From: an uncultured Clostridium sp.
GTDB taxonomy: Bacteria > Bacillota_I > Bacilli_A > RF39 > UBA660
Assembly (NCBI GenBank): GCA_946414595.1
Contig: CAMKPE010000009.1
Coordinates: 1-64,000, forward strand
Length of the DNA stretch: 64,000 bases
Reading direction: 5' to 3'
Shown one piece after another: positions 1 through 8,354 of this stretch. Below the pieces are notes generated by a model, which was not told the origin of the DNA, made no database searches, and saw only the letters and a program-made list of their open reading frames with translations. Numbering within the stretch: the stretch's first letter is position 1; every line of letters starts with the position of its first letter. A program made the translations under genes and the position numbers.

Positions 1-177
1 TAGCTCCTTTAATAACGTTTGTTCTTTCACTTTGAATTGCTGCTTCTTCTTTAGCTCCAGCAATTACATTTGTTCTTTCGCTTTGAATAGTTGCCTCTTC
101 TTTAGCGCCTTTAATAACATTTGTTCTTTCACTTTGGATTGCAGCTTCTTCTTGTGCTCCTTTAACTATTTCGTTAT
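1..177 (-). repeat. 51-bp tandem repeats encoding 17-residue units
   Basis: At least three in-frame copies with a 51-bp period lie inside the giant gene and continue past the window edge. Each encodes a unit of the form KGAKEEAAIQSERTNVI. Copies differ by only a few, mostly synonymous, bases, which points to recent expansion or frequent homogenisation. The amphipathic Glu/Ala/Ile pattern suggests one continuous helix. Confidence 0.85.
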
Positions 178-3175
178 CAAGAGTAAGAGTTTTAACATCT
201 GCTTTATTCTTTTCTAATGCTTGAGAAAGTCTTGAACGTTTTTCGTTCATCATAGCACTAAATTCAAGTTGTTCTGCTGGATTTGCTCTCTTAGTTTCAA
301 TTGGTAATCTGTTGAATGCTTCAATTCCATTATCAAGAGACTCATCAGAAAGTAAAGATGCTACCAAGGCGTAATGTTTAGATAGTTCTTGTTGAGCTAC
401 TTCAACACTTTGTTTTAAATCATCTGGCATTCCTCTTATTATTTTTGTATGAGTCGCATTATATAGCTCTTGTTGAGACTTAATGTGCTTATTATAATTA
501 TCAACAAAATTTGCATCTTCTCTAGTTAAAGCACTAACGCTTCTATATGTAATTTCTTCAGCTCCATAAGTCAATAATATTGCCTTATATGCTTCAAGTT
601 GTGAATCAAACCACGTTGGTTCATGAACCTCTTCTTGCTCTTCTTCCTCTTCAACCTCAAGTCTTGCTTTTAATTCATTTTCAAAAGCTTCTACACGAAC
701 TGCTAATGGAGCGTAATTATTAATTGATTGTTCATTATGATAATAGAAAATTGTATCAAGTGTTCCTTGTAATTCTTCTTTGCTCATTTCCTTTGCTTCT
801 TCAAGATTATACTCATAAATCAATTCACGAGCCATTGCCATTTGCTTACGTTCTTCTTCAGTTAAATCTTCTTTCTTTGCAAGAATAGCAAATAATTCAG
901 AATAAACTGCTTCTATTGAATCTTTAGTACGAATGATATTTTCTTCGTCTTTTTCTAGTTTTAAGAAATCAGGCTTTGCATCATACTTTTTAACTAATTG
1001 TTTATAAGCCTCCATTACTTGAGCAGTCGCTTTCATATCATATTTTGCAACAAACTTTTTAATATCATCATATGATAAATCCAAAACATTTACTGTTTTA
1101 TCAAGATATAATACTCCATCACCTAAATCATTTTCTTTTGCTTCTTTATCTTTCTTCTCATTTCTTGCTTTTAGCTCTTTTTCATAAATCTCTATCTCAG
1201 CATCAAATAATGGAGCATAAGTTTTTATTGCTTCTGTACTACGGAAATAGTTAATTCCATCAATTGTTCGTTTTAATTCTTCTGAACTTTTGTTTTTTGC
1301 ATCTTCGCGCATAGTTTCATAAATGAATTCACGAGCAATTTCCATTCCCTTACGTTCATCATCTGTTAGTTCTTCTTTTTTAGCAAGGGAATTAAAATAT
1401 TCATTATAAAGAGACATTATTCTATTGTTAGTACGAATGATATTTTTTTCATTTTCTTCTAATTTTGAATATTCAAAATGTCCATTATGTTTTTTTACTA
1501 ATTCTTTATAAGTTTCCAACGCTTTAGTAGCTACTTTTATATCATATTTTGCAATATATTTTTTAAGATCATCAAGTGATAATAATGAAAAGTTTACATC
1601 ATTATCAACATATAATATGTCACTTTCAAGTTCTTCCTTTTTTTCTTGTTCTTTTGCTTTTTCAACAAGAACTGAAATTAGTTGATCAAGTGGATCAATT
1701 GGATCTTTTCCATCTTTTTCTTTTACTAATTTAGTCTTTTCATAAGCTAATCCGTCTGGTGCTTTTCTAATTAATATTTCATTATTATCTCTTGTTATTT
1801 TTAATGAATGTATCTTAGATTCTTCTCCAGGAACATTAACATATTGTGCTACTGTCATGAAATGAGGATCTTCTTTGAACATTCCATCAAGTATGATTCT
1901 AAATTGTCTTCCAAATTCTTCTCCATCATTGAATAAGAATGTATAAGTATCATTTCTTGATACACCATCTAATATTGAAATTCTTACTCTAATCTTTGTT
2001 GGATCATTTAAATCTGGTTCAGCAATTATTTCATATCTTTCTTCATCTTTCTTACCATGAGTAAATAAATCAATTACTTCTTTAAATTTATCATAGTCAT
2101 CTACATAAGCATTATCTAGTACACTTCCTTTAAGTGGTGCATCTAAATCTACTTCTGTCTTTTCAACTTTTTCTTTATCTTTTCTAGATTTTGTGATTAA
2201 TCCAAGTATTTCTTTGCAATACTCTGTAAATGTTACTTTTTCTTCTTCTGAATAAGCATCAGATATTTGAAGTTCTTGTAGTAACTTTTCAATTACTGTA
2301 GCATGATCTTTGCTTCCAAAGTAATTGCTCTTTAATCCACCAAGTTGAACTTTTGTAAAGTTAACTTTTGATTTAACTTTTGGATTATCTCTATCAAATT
2401 TTTGATTAAATCTTTTTTCATTTATTACTAATTTTACTAATTGAGAGATATCTATAGTTTTCTTAATTTTATCTAAGAAATCAGTTCCAAATCCATGTTC
2501 AGAAAATAAATCAGTATTTTCAAACAAACCTTCAATGTTTTCTTTTGTTTGTTCTGGTTTACTAACAAAGATAGACTTCTTATCTCCTAAACTATCTTCT
2601 GCTAATAATTCTATTAATCTAAATAATTCACTTTGTTCTTTGTCGTCGAAATTATATCCTGAAAAGTCAATTGTTCTAAGTCTTCCCTTAGCATAATTTA
2701 AAATTGCTTTCCATCCTTTTTCTTCATCAGTTAATTCTGCCTTTTTATAAGTAGTCTTTTCTTCTACTTCTTCTTGGCTTTTTTCTAGTCTATCAAATAA
2801 TCCTTTATCAAGAGTTTCCAAATAGAATAAGTTACCACTTTCAGTTTCTGCAACTCCTTTAGTTGTAGCACCATCTAGTTCTGGTACTGTTACATCCCAT
2901 TTTCCTAATCTATCTTCTTGACTATAATAAGCAAGAACTTGAGGAAGAATAACTTTATAGAATTCTTCTACATCATCAAATACATAAGTGTCTCTTGCTC
3001 TTGAGAATCCTCCTTGTAGACCGATTGTTAATGTTATTTTTGACTCATCATATTTTCCGTCTTCATCATATGGAGCCACGATAATTTCGACTAATTCACC
3101 ATCAATTGCTGCGCCTTTATACAAATCGATAGTATCAAATATTGTTTTTAAACTTACTTGTCCTTGAGTACTCAT
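1..3175 (-). CDS. Giant internally repeated protein, C-terminus cut by the window edge
   Basis: An open frame runs from ATG at 3175 (preceded by GGAGGT) through the left edge, so at least 1058 residues are visible and the C-terminus is missing. I recognise no family. Three layers of repetition can be seen. Residues about 20-75 and about 400-460 are diverged copies of one beta-rich unit (YxxDDVEEF-like against FNDGEEF-like). Residues about 518-680 and 685-845 are two clearly homologous helical modules, each with a YVDNDVNF/YLDKTVNV start, an ENIIRT motif and an NYAPL-like end. From about residue 1000 a 17-residue repeat begins (GAKEEAAIQSERTNVI type). The composition is charged, with no signal peptide, no membrane segment and few Cys. 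It may be a cytoplasmic structural or scaffold protein. It is transcribed alone: serS behind it has its own terminator. Confidence 0.85.
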   Translation of the reverse strand, partial: MSTQGQVSLKTIFDTIDLYKGAAIDGELVEIIVAPYDEDGKYDESKITLTIGLQGGFSRARDTYVFDDVEEFYKVILPQVLAYYSQEDRLGKWDVTVPELDGATTKGVAETESGNLFYLETLDKGLFDRLEKSQEEVEEKTTYKKAELTDEEKGWKAILNYAKGRLRTIDFSGYNFDDKEQSELFRLIELLAEDSLGDKKSIFVSKPEQTKENIEGLFENTDLFSEHGFGTDFLDKIKKTIDISQLVKLVINEKRFNQKFDRDNPKVKSKVNFTKVQLGGLKSNYFGSKDHATVIEKLLQELQISDAYSEEEKVTFTEYCKEILGLITKSRKDKEKVEKTEVDLDAPLKGSVLDNAYVDDYDKFKEVIDLFTHGKKDEERYEIIAEPDLNDPTKIRVRISILDGVSRNDTYTFLFNDGEEFGRQFRIILDGMFKEDPHFMTVAQYVNVPGEESKIHSLKITRDNNEILIRKAPDGLAYEKTKLVKEKDGKDPIDPLDQLISVLVEKAKEQEKKEELESDILYVDNDVNFSLLSLDDLKKYIAKYDIKVATKALETYKELVKKHNGHFEYSKLEENEKNIIRTNNRIMSLYNEYFNSLAKKEELTDDERKGMEIAREFIYETMREDAKNKSSEELKRTIDGINYFRSTEAIKTYAPLFDAEIEIYEKELKARNEKKDKEAKENDLGDGVLYLDKTVNVLDLSYDDIKKFVAKYDMKATAQVMEAYKQLVKKYDAKPDFLKLEKDEENIIRTKDSIEAVYSELFAILAKKEDLTEEERKQMAMARELIYEYNLEEAKEMSKEELQGTLDTIFYYHNEQSINNYAPLAVRVEAFENELKARLEVEEEEEQEEVHEPTWFDSQLEAYKAILLTYGAEEITYRSVSALTREDANFVDNYNKHIKSQQELYNATHTKIIRGMPDDLKQSVEVAQQELSKHYALVASLLSDESLDNGIEAFNRLPIETKRANPAEQLEFSAMMNEKRSRLSQALEKNKADVKTLTLDNEIVKGAQEEAAIQSERTNVIKGAKEEATIQSERTNVIAGAKEEAAIQSERTNVIKGA
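640..1621 (-). repeat. Tandem duplication of a ~165-residue coding module
   Basis: Two adjacent, in-frame modules (about 1621 to 1122 and about 1120 to 640 on the minus strand) share ordered motifs: YxD near the start, a KYIAKYD/KFVAKYD block, ENIIRT, an LTxxERKxM(E/A)xARE block and TYAPL/NYAPL near the end. The divergence is at protein level, so the duplication is old compared with the 51-bp repeats. Confidence 0.8.
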
Positions 3176-3225
3176 TTTAGATACCTCCACTATAATAATA
3201 ATTCTACCAAAAAATAGAATAAAAA

Positions 3226-3253
3226 TAAAGTATTTTAGAATCAAAATACTTTA
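3226..3253 (-). terminator. Terminator after serS
   Basis: An inverted repeat (TAAAGTATTTT against AAAATACTTTA with a 6-nt loop) is followed on the minus strand by ATTTTTATT, just downstream of the serS stop. Confidence 0.7.
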
Positions 3254-3285
3254 TTTTTTTATACTTTTTTTATTTAATTTTTTTA

Positions 3286-4575
3286 TTATTTTTTCTTTGG
3301 CTTAATTACCTTTATTCCACCCATATATGGTTGTAATACTTTAGGTATTTTAACACTTCCATCTTCTTGATAATTGTTCTCTAAAAGTGCAATTAATCCA
3401 CGTGGAGTTGCTACTACTGTGTTGTTTAAAGTGTGTAAGTAATAAGTACCATTTTCTCCCTTAGTTCTTATACCTAATCTTCTTGCTTGAGCATCTCCTA
3501 AATTAGAACAAGATCCAACCTCAAAGAACTTTTGTTGTCTTGGGCTCCATGCTTCAATATCACATGATTTAACTTTTAAGTCAGCTAAATCTCCACTACA
3601 ACATTCAAGTTGTCTTACAGGTATATCAAAGTTTCTAAATATCTCAACTGTATATCTCCACATTTTTTCATAAAAATCCATAGATTCTTCAGGTTCACAT
3701 ATAACAATCATCTCTTGTTTTTCAAATTGGTGAACACGATATAATCCACGTTCTTCAAGTCCATGAGATCCACCTTCTTTTCTAAAGCATGGTGAATAGC
3801 TTGTCATAGTTATTGGAAGTTCTTCTTTCTTAACTATTTGATCTTTAAATTTACCAATCATTGAATGTTCACTAGTACCAATTAAGTATAAATCTTCTCC
3901 TTCAATTTTATACATCATTGCTTCCATTTCAGGGAAAGACATTACTCCTGTTACTACATCACTATGAATCATAAATGGTGGTATTGCATAAGTAAATCCT
4001 TGATTAATCATATAATCTCTTGCGTATGCAATCATAGCTTCATGAAGTCTTGCAATATCTCCTAATAAATAATAGAACCCTTCTCCACTAGTTCTTCCAG
4101 CTGCTTCTTTATCCATTCCATTTAAGGCAGTAATAATATCAGCATGATATGGTATTTCATATTTAGGAACAACTGCTTCTCCAAATCTTTGTACTTCAAC
4201 GTTTTCTGTATCATCTTTTCCAATAGGAACAGACTCATCAATAATATTTGGAATAACCATCATTCTATCTTTAATTTCTTTTTGTAAAGCTACTTGTTTT
4301 TCTTCAAGTTCTTTAATCTCATCAGCCATCTTAGCTACTTCAGCTTTTACTTTATTAGCTTCATCGATTTTCTTATCTTTCATAAGTAAACCGATTTCGC
4401 CACTTTTCTTATTCTTATCAGCTTTTAAGCCATCACATTTAGTTTGTACTTCACGTACTTCTTTATCCATATCAAAAACTTCATCAACAATAGGAAGTTT
4501 CTCATCTTGGAATTTTTTCTTAATATTTTCTTTTACTAAATCTTTGTTTTCTCTTATTAATTTAATGTCAATCAT
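3286..4575 (-). CDS. serS: Seryl-tRNA synthetase
   Basis: A class II aminoacyl-tRNA synthetase that charges tRNA-Ser in the cytoplasm. At 429 residues it has the usual length. Residues 1-105 form the long antiparallel coiled-coil arm that contacts the tRNA. Motif 2 is visible as CFRKEGGSHG followed by GLYRVHQFEK, and motif 3 as TPRGLIALLENNYQ near residue 390. The start ATG overlaps the 3' end of the upstream HD gene by 8 nt, so the two are translationally coupled. Both lie behind a serine T-box, so synthesis should rise when uncharged tRNA-Ser accumulates. The motif-3 lead-in (NNTVVATPRG) differs from the E. coli-like NGSGLAVGR form but is a known variation. Very sure. Confidence 0.97.
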   Translation of the reverse strand: MIDIKLIRENKDLVKENIKKKFQDEKLPIVDEVFDMDKEVREVQTKCDGLKADKNKKSGEIGLLMKDKKIDEANKVKAEVAKMADEIKELEEKQVALQKEIKDRMMVIPNIIDESVPIGKDDTENVEVQRFGEAVVPKYEIPYHADIITALNGMDKEAAGRTSGEGFYYLLGDIARLHEAMIAYARDYMINQGFTYAIPPFMIHSDVVTGVMSFPEMEAMMYKIEGEDLYLIGTSEHSMIGKFKDQIVKKEELPITMTSYSPCFRKEGGSHGLEERGLYRVHQFEKQEMIVICEPEESMDFYEKMWRYTVEIFRNFDIPVRQLECCSGDLADLKVKSCDIEAWSPRQQKFFEVGSCSNLGDAQARRLGIRTKGENGTYYLHTLNNTVVATPRGLIALLENNYQEDGSVKIPKVLQPYMGGIKVIKPKKK

Positions 4576-5071
4576 TTTTTATCTCCTTTAATCTGTTCAT
4601 TATTTTCTCGTGTGTTGGGATATATCTTTTTCTTACTCTTTCTATATCTTTAACAGTAGGATTCTTAATCCTTGTTATATCCATATTATTCTCTAAATCT
4701 GCAAGTTTTACATGAAGTGCTTCAATGCTTCCCTTCTTGATTAAATTTTCTATGTAATCTACATATTCAATAGGTTTAACTCTTGTAAGCATTACTACGT
4801 CATCTACTACTTTCTTAGAAAACCCAACTTCTAGTAAATCTTCTTTAGTTACATCTTTATCTTCAAGTGTATCATGTAAAAGCGCGACTGTCTTTTCATC
4901 ATCACTCGAGACATGTTTATAAACATAGATAAGGTGCAAGATATAAGGCATTCCACCTTTATCTAAATCATGTTCAAATAAATTAGTTACAATCTCCATT
5001 GCTTTATACACAGGATTGTCGATTTTAACTATTTCATCATACTTATCTTCGTCAAAATAATTTCTTAACAT
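4568..5071 (-). CDS. HD-domain phosphohydrolase, RelA/SpoT hydrolase-like
   Basis: A 167-residue stand-alone HD domain. His46 lies in the helix after MPYI, the HD pair is His66-Asp67 in ALLHDTLED, and a further Asp occurs in the KLADLENN segment near 125. The (H)DTLED-V-T layout resembles the hydrolase half of RelA/SpoT proteins and small alarmone or nucleotide hydrolases. There is no synthetase or TGS/ACT domain. It is the first gene behind the serine T-box and overlaps serS by 8 nt; its stop is TGA. The family suggests Mn-dependent hydrolysis of (p)ppGpp or a related nucleotide; the substrate is inferred. Induction by serine starvation would couple alarmone removal to SerRS synthesis. Confidence 0.8.
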   Translation of the reverse strand: MLRNYFDEDKYDEIVKIDNPVYKAMEIVTNLFEHDLDKGGMPYILHLIYVYKHVSSDDEKTVALLHDTLEDKDVTKEDLLEVGFSKKVVDDVVMLTRVKPIEYVDYIENLIKKGSIEALHVKLADLENNMDITRIKNPTVKDIERVRKRYIPTHEKIMNRLKEIKND

Positions 5072-5077
5072 ACTACC

Positions 5078-5290
5078 CTCCTAAAAAATAAAAAGACCAT
5101 ATGTAGGAGTGCATAACACGGTACCATCCTACAAAGGTCTTAATTACAATAACGGCTTTCACCGGAAATACTTTTTATATTTCACTCATGGAGTAGATTC
5201 AAATACTATTATTGTTAACTTACACCTTCCGTTAACTCTCTTTCAAATAATAAATATTTTACTATTCTCCCTCATCGCATTAACAAATAT
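5078..5290 (-). ncRNA. T-box leader, serine-specific (UCU specifier)
   Basis: The minus strand carries the canonical T-box sequence AGGATGGTACCGTG (about 5113-5137), the AGAGAG and GGTGTAAG stem I motifs, and a GAATCTAC specifier loop in which TCT (5197-5195) reads Ser, matching the downstream serS. The terminator is formed by GTAGGA...TCCTAC nested inside AAGACC...GGTCTT followed by T5, just before the HD gene. In the usual mechanism, uncharged tRNA-Ser pairs with the specifier and the antiterminator bulge and allows transcription. Confidence 0.93.
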
Positions 5291-5291
5291 T

Positions 5292-5320
5292 ATCTTAGCA
5301 TTTGCGCAATAAAATGTCAA
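5292..5320 (-). promoter_or_regulatory. Promoter of the serine T-box operon
   Basis: Perfect -35 TTGACA (5320-5315), 17-bp spacer and -10 TAAGAT (5297-5292), placed a few bases upstream of stem I of the T-box. Confidence 0.85.
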
Positions 5321-5325
5321 TTCTA

Positions 5326-6330
5326 CTAAGCAGTAACATTAACTTTTATATCGACCATTGCTTTTGGAGTTCCACCATTTTCACTAACTTTATATTCACA
5401 AGTTTGACTTATAGTACAAGTACCTTCTCCAGTTGCAGTAATAATCCAGTCATATGAAATAGTATCTAAAATACTTTCATCATCAGGATAGTGATTATGT
5501 TGATAATTAACATATTCAATGTTATTTGGATCTGGATCAATATCACTCTTAGCTGTTACTATATTACCTGCTCTATAAGCTCCTGAACCATCTGCTGTTG
5601 TTCTAACAACCTTTCTAACGTGTCCAGCATTATGTGGTACTCTTACAGTAAGAATCCTTGTCTCTCCTACTTTCATATCGAAAGAGTCGCCTTCTTTATA
5701 CACCTTACCAGTAGTATTATCGAATACCTGCAATTCTTTTGCTTTAGTAGCATAAGCAGGATCAACCCACCAACTATCATCATCAATAGATCCTAAGAAT
5801 TCTTGTTTTAATGCTTCTAATGAATTGTATTCTTTTAATGTATCCATTGATGTCTTAAATGATACTGATTGATCTTGAATATCAACAGAAATACCATTTA
5901 TTTCAGATATTAGAGAATCAATTTCTCTTTCTGTTGCAGTTACTCTATCTTGATAATAATTAACGTTTTGTTGTCTTGAACTTCTATTTTCATCAGTTGC
6001 AGTTGAAAGTGCTGCTTGAGCATTACTTAAAGATGTGCATAAAGTCTCTAGGTTTTCTAACTTTGCAGTAAGAGATGCAACTTTACTACAAGCATTTGAT
6101 AATGAATTAAATCCTGTTTCTATTCCTGATGCTTGGCTCTTTAATGAAGGAATAACTGTATTTTTAATTAATTCAATTCCTTTTTCAGTCCAACGAGAAG
6201 AACTAATAGTTGCCGCTGTACTATCTATCTTAGTCTTTACTTGATCAAGAGTAGTTTTATATTTTGATACATAAGAACTATAATCTTTTCCTTTTAAAGT
6301 ATCATAATATCTTTGATATTTAGCATCCAT
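5326..6330 (-). CDS. Helical N-terminal domain plus Ig-like C-terminal domain; likely type VII-associated exported protein
   Basis: 334 residues, unrecognised as a whole. Residues 1-185 are heptad-rich helices with an SSSRWTEKG turn near residue 45, reminiscent of a WXG/LXG-type hairpin. Residues about 195-334 are beta-rich (KVGETRILTVRVPHN, WIITATGEGTCTISQ, VDIKVNVTA), typical of an Ig-like (BIG2-like) domain of surface or secreted proteins. There is no signal peptide, which fits a Sec-independent type VII route. It is the last gene of the operon starting at 8300, 11 nt after the peptidase gene. It may be a co-secreted adhesin or partner of that peptidase. Export and role are inferred. Confidence 0.7.
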   Translation of the reverse strand: MDAKYQRYYDTLKGKDYSSYVSKYKTTLDQVKTKIDSTAATISSSRWTEKGIELIKNTVIPSLKSQASGIETGFNSLSNACSKVASLTAKLENLETLCTSLSNAQAALSTATDENRSSRQQNVNYYQDRVTATEREIDSLISEINGISVDIQDQSVSFKTSMDTLKEYNSLEALKQEFLGSIDDDSWWVDPAYATKAKELQVFDNTTGKVYKEGDSFDMKVGETRILTVRVPHNAGHVRKVVRTTADGSGAYRAGNIVTAKSDIDPDPNNIEYVNYQHNHYPDDESILDTISYDWIITATGEGTCTISQTCEYKVSENGGTPKAMVDIKVNVTA

Positions 6331-6341
6331 TATTTCACCTC

Positions 6342-7637
6342 CTAAGCATTTTTGAATACTCTTAGTCTATATCCACTATAATCTTTATTACAATCTTTTC
6401 CACTAGTCATAAATCTTGAAGTATCAGTGTCCATTCTTTCTAGTTTTCCATCCCAACTATCGATAATCAATAAGTCTTCTTCAGTTAAACTAGAAGCACT
6501 TGTTACTCCTTTTTTAAATCCAACTACTGTTACGAAGTGTCTACTTGTTCCTGCTTTATTTCCATTAACTTGTAATACCATTGGTCTACCATTCATTATT
6601 TCATCATAGATCTTAGCAAGAACTTCTTGTTTGTTATCAGACATATAATCTTCGAAAGATCCTGCATGTGCATAATTTGCTGCAGAACCTCCACTTGTAG
6701 TTGTTCCATTATATAAATCGTATGCATGAGCTCCAGCAAATGCAAGGCATGAATCTCCCCATTCTGCTGTATTAGCATCCTGCTTAACTCCATGTGATAA
6801 TACATAAGATTCATATTCTTCTGCAGTTATTGCTGTCTTAGCAACAACCCATTCACCATCAAGAATCTTGATAGTTCTTGTATGCTCACCATACACTAAT
6901 TTATTCCATTCGCTCTCATCTTCTGGAGCGTTTTGAATCTTTTCTACTACTTTCTTTTGAACATTAGCTTTGCCCTCATCAGTTGTAAGGTCTTCTTTAT
7001 CAAGCCCAAGTTTCAAAAGTAATTCTTTTTGAATTGCGTCAGATTCAGTTGTTCTTTCTTGTGATAAATCTTCAGTAGTATCACCTAAAATCTTCTTTAA
7101 GTATGCTAACAAGATACCAGATTTTTCTGGATTTGTTATTAAATCAGTTACTGAATCTTTACATAATCCATATAATTTCATTAACAATATACATGAAGTA
7201 GTATCATCAAGTTTACCAATAAGACTTTTAACGTCATCTGTGCTAACGCTAACTCCATGTTTAACTTCTTGTGTTTCAGTGCCAGAGTAAGAGTGAGATC
7301 CACCTCCTCCGCCACCGGAAGAAGTTCTACGTTTTTTTGTAGATGTATCAGACTCATCTGTATACTCTTCAACTTCTTTTTCTACATCTTTTTCAACTTG
7401 TTCCCATTGATTTTTATTCTCATTTATTACAGTAATAAATTGCTCATGTGCTGTGCATAAATTATTTACTGCTTTATCAATATTGGAAAGTTGTGAAGAA
7501 AAAAGTCCCAATGTTATAAAATCACTATAATCAGTTGTTATTTTCCCTTTTATACCTGATTCTAACAATTCAAGGGAACTTTTCATAATAGTTCTAGTCT
7601 CATCATTTATTGTTGAGTCAACTGTAACTCCAGCCAT
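6342..7637 (-). CDS. LXG-like helical protein with C-terminal papain-like cysteine peptidase domain; candidate type VII effector
   Basis: 431 residues in three parts. Residues 1-105 are helical and LXG-like, about the size of an exported stalk. Residues 108-113 are a six-glycine linker after a basic patch. The C-terminal part (about 275-431) carries papain/C39-like peptidase signatures: Cys297 in GDSCLAF at a helix start, His367 in RHFVTVVGF, and Asp393 in LIIDSWDG. No signal peptide and no membrane segment. It sits third in a four-gene operon after two WXG100-like proteins, the usual order for a secreted effector with small helical partners. No obvious immunity gene follows, so it may act on host or extracellular substrates, or be a processing peptidase. 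Catalytic assignment is from motifs only. Confidence 0.78.
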   Translation of the reverse strand: MAGVTVDSTINDETRTIMKSSLELLESGIKGKITTDYSDFITLGLFSSQLSNIDKAVNNLCTAHEQFITVINENKNQWEQVEKDVEKEVEEYTDESDTSTKKRRTSSGGGGGGSHSYSGTETQEVKHGVSVSTDDVKSLIGKLDDTTSCILLMKLYGLCKDSVTDLITNPEKSGILLAYLKKILGDTTEDLSQERTTESDAIQKELLLKLGLDKEDLTTDEGKANVQKKVVEKIQNAPEDESEWNKLVYGEHTRTIKILDGEWVVAKTAITAEEYESYVLSHGVKQDANTAEWGDSCLAFAGAHAYDLYNGTTTSGGSAANYAHAGSFEDYMSDNKQEVLAKIYDEIMNGRPMVLQVNGNKAGTSRHFVTVVGFKKGVTSASSLTEEDLLIIDSWDGKLERMDTDTSRFMTSGKDCNKDYSGYRLRVFKNA

Positions 7638-7647
7638 ATTATCCCTC

Positions 7648-7971
7648 CTAAACCATTAAATCAGATTTATTATTTTCAGCGCTTGCTATTGAAGTGCTAT
7701 CACTTTCTCTATAAGAATCTCTTACATTACCTAAGAATGTATAATATTCTTTAAACTTTTCTATATTACTAGGAAAGCCTTCTGCTATATTCAAGTAAGA
7801 TTGGTAGAATTTCTTTTGATTATCTCCTACCCAAGTATCAGTAGTACCATCAATCTCTTTATAAATATCATTCATCTCTTTATAAACGTGATCAATAGCA
7901 TCAATCTTTTGTTTTAATTGTTCAACAGAGGAATTTAATTTTTCCCAACTAATGCATATACCATTACTCAT
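7648..7971 (-). CDS. WXG100-like protein, operon partner 2
   Basis: A 107-residue, all-helical protein with a central TWVGDNQKKFYQSY turn (W-x-G near residue 47), the hallmark of ESAT-6/WXG100 helical hairpins. Its C-terminal tail is polar. The start ATG overlaps the stop of the gene before it (7971), so the pair is translationally coupled and may form a heterodimer. By analogy with LXG loci, such pairs act as targeting partners for the large substrate encoded next. Confidence 0.82.
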   Translation of the reverse strand: MSNGICISWEKLNSSVEQLKQKIDAIDHVYKEMNDIYKEIDGTTDTWVGDNQKKFYQSYLNIAEGFPSNIEKFKEYYTFLGNVRDSYRESDSTSIASAENNKSDLMV

Positions 7972-8300
7972 TATTTTTCCTCCTCTATCAAGAAATGCTT
8001 TTTATATAAATCACTATTCTTTAAGTCTTGTTCCCATTTATCATCTTGGGCACCATAAAGAACTGCTATTTTATTCATTTTAAAAGCACCAGTAAATAAA
8101 GCCTCATTCTCGTCAGCTCTTTCTTTAATGTAATTTTTCATTCTACTTAAATAAATTGTAGAATCATCACTAATCCAGTTTTCTCCAACTTCATCAAGTA
8201 TTTTTAAAAGATCATTATATAAATCATTTAATTCATTACTTTTATTTAGTGAAGCTCTACTAATATCAGATAATCTATTGTAATCTGCTTTAAAGTACAT
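7971..8300 (-). CDS. WXG100-like protein, operon partner 1
   Basis: 109 residues, helical, with a NWISDDSTIYL turn near residue 42 (W-x-S variant of the WXG turn). It is the first gene of the four-gene effector operon and overlaps the next WXG100-like gene by one base. The charged tail (YKKHFLIEEEK) lacks a clear YxxxD/E signal. It is a probable chaperone or secretion partner for the downstream peptidase protein. Family membership is by fold signature; the partner role is inferred from gene order. Confidence 0.75.
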   Translation of the reverse strand: MYFKADYNRLSDISRASLNKSNELNDLYNDLLKILDEVGENWISDDSTIYLSRMKNYIKERADENEALFTGAFKMNKIAVLYGAQDDKWEQDLKNSDLYKKHFLIEEEK

Positions 8301-8354
8301 AGTTACTCACCTTACCATCCTATATAAATATAGTATAACAAAAAAAAAGAAGAA

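Noticed and set aside
1-177. Regular short repeats resembling a CRISPR array
   Set aside because: The 51-bp units are contiguous, without unique spacers, and stay in frame within a long coding sequence.
5109-5312. 67-codon plus-strand ORF
   Set aside because: It lies exactly over the serine T-box leader and its promoter, has no RBS, and is explained by that RNA.
7181-7372. Overlapping minus-strand ORF inside the peptidase protein gene
   Set aside because: Out-of-frame shadow of the real gene, low-complexity and without RBS.
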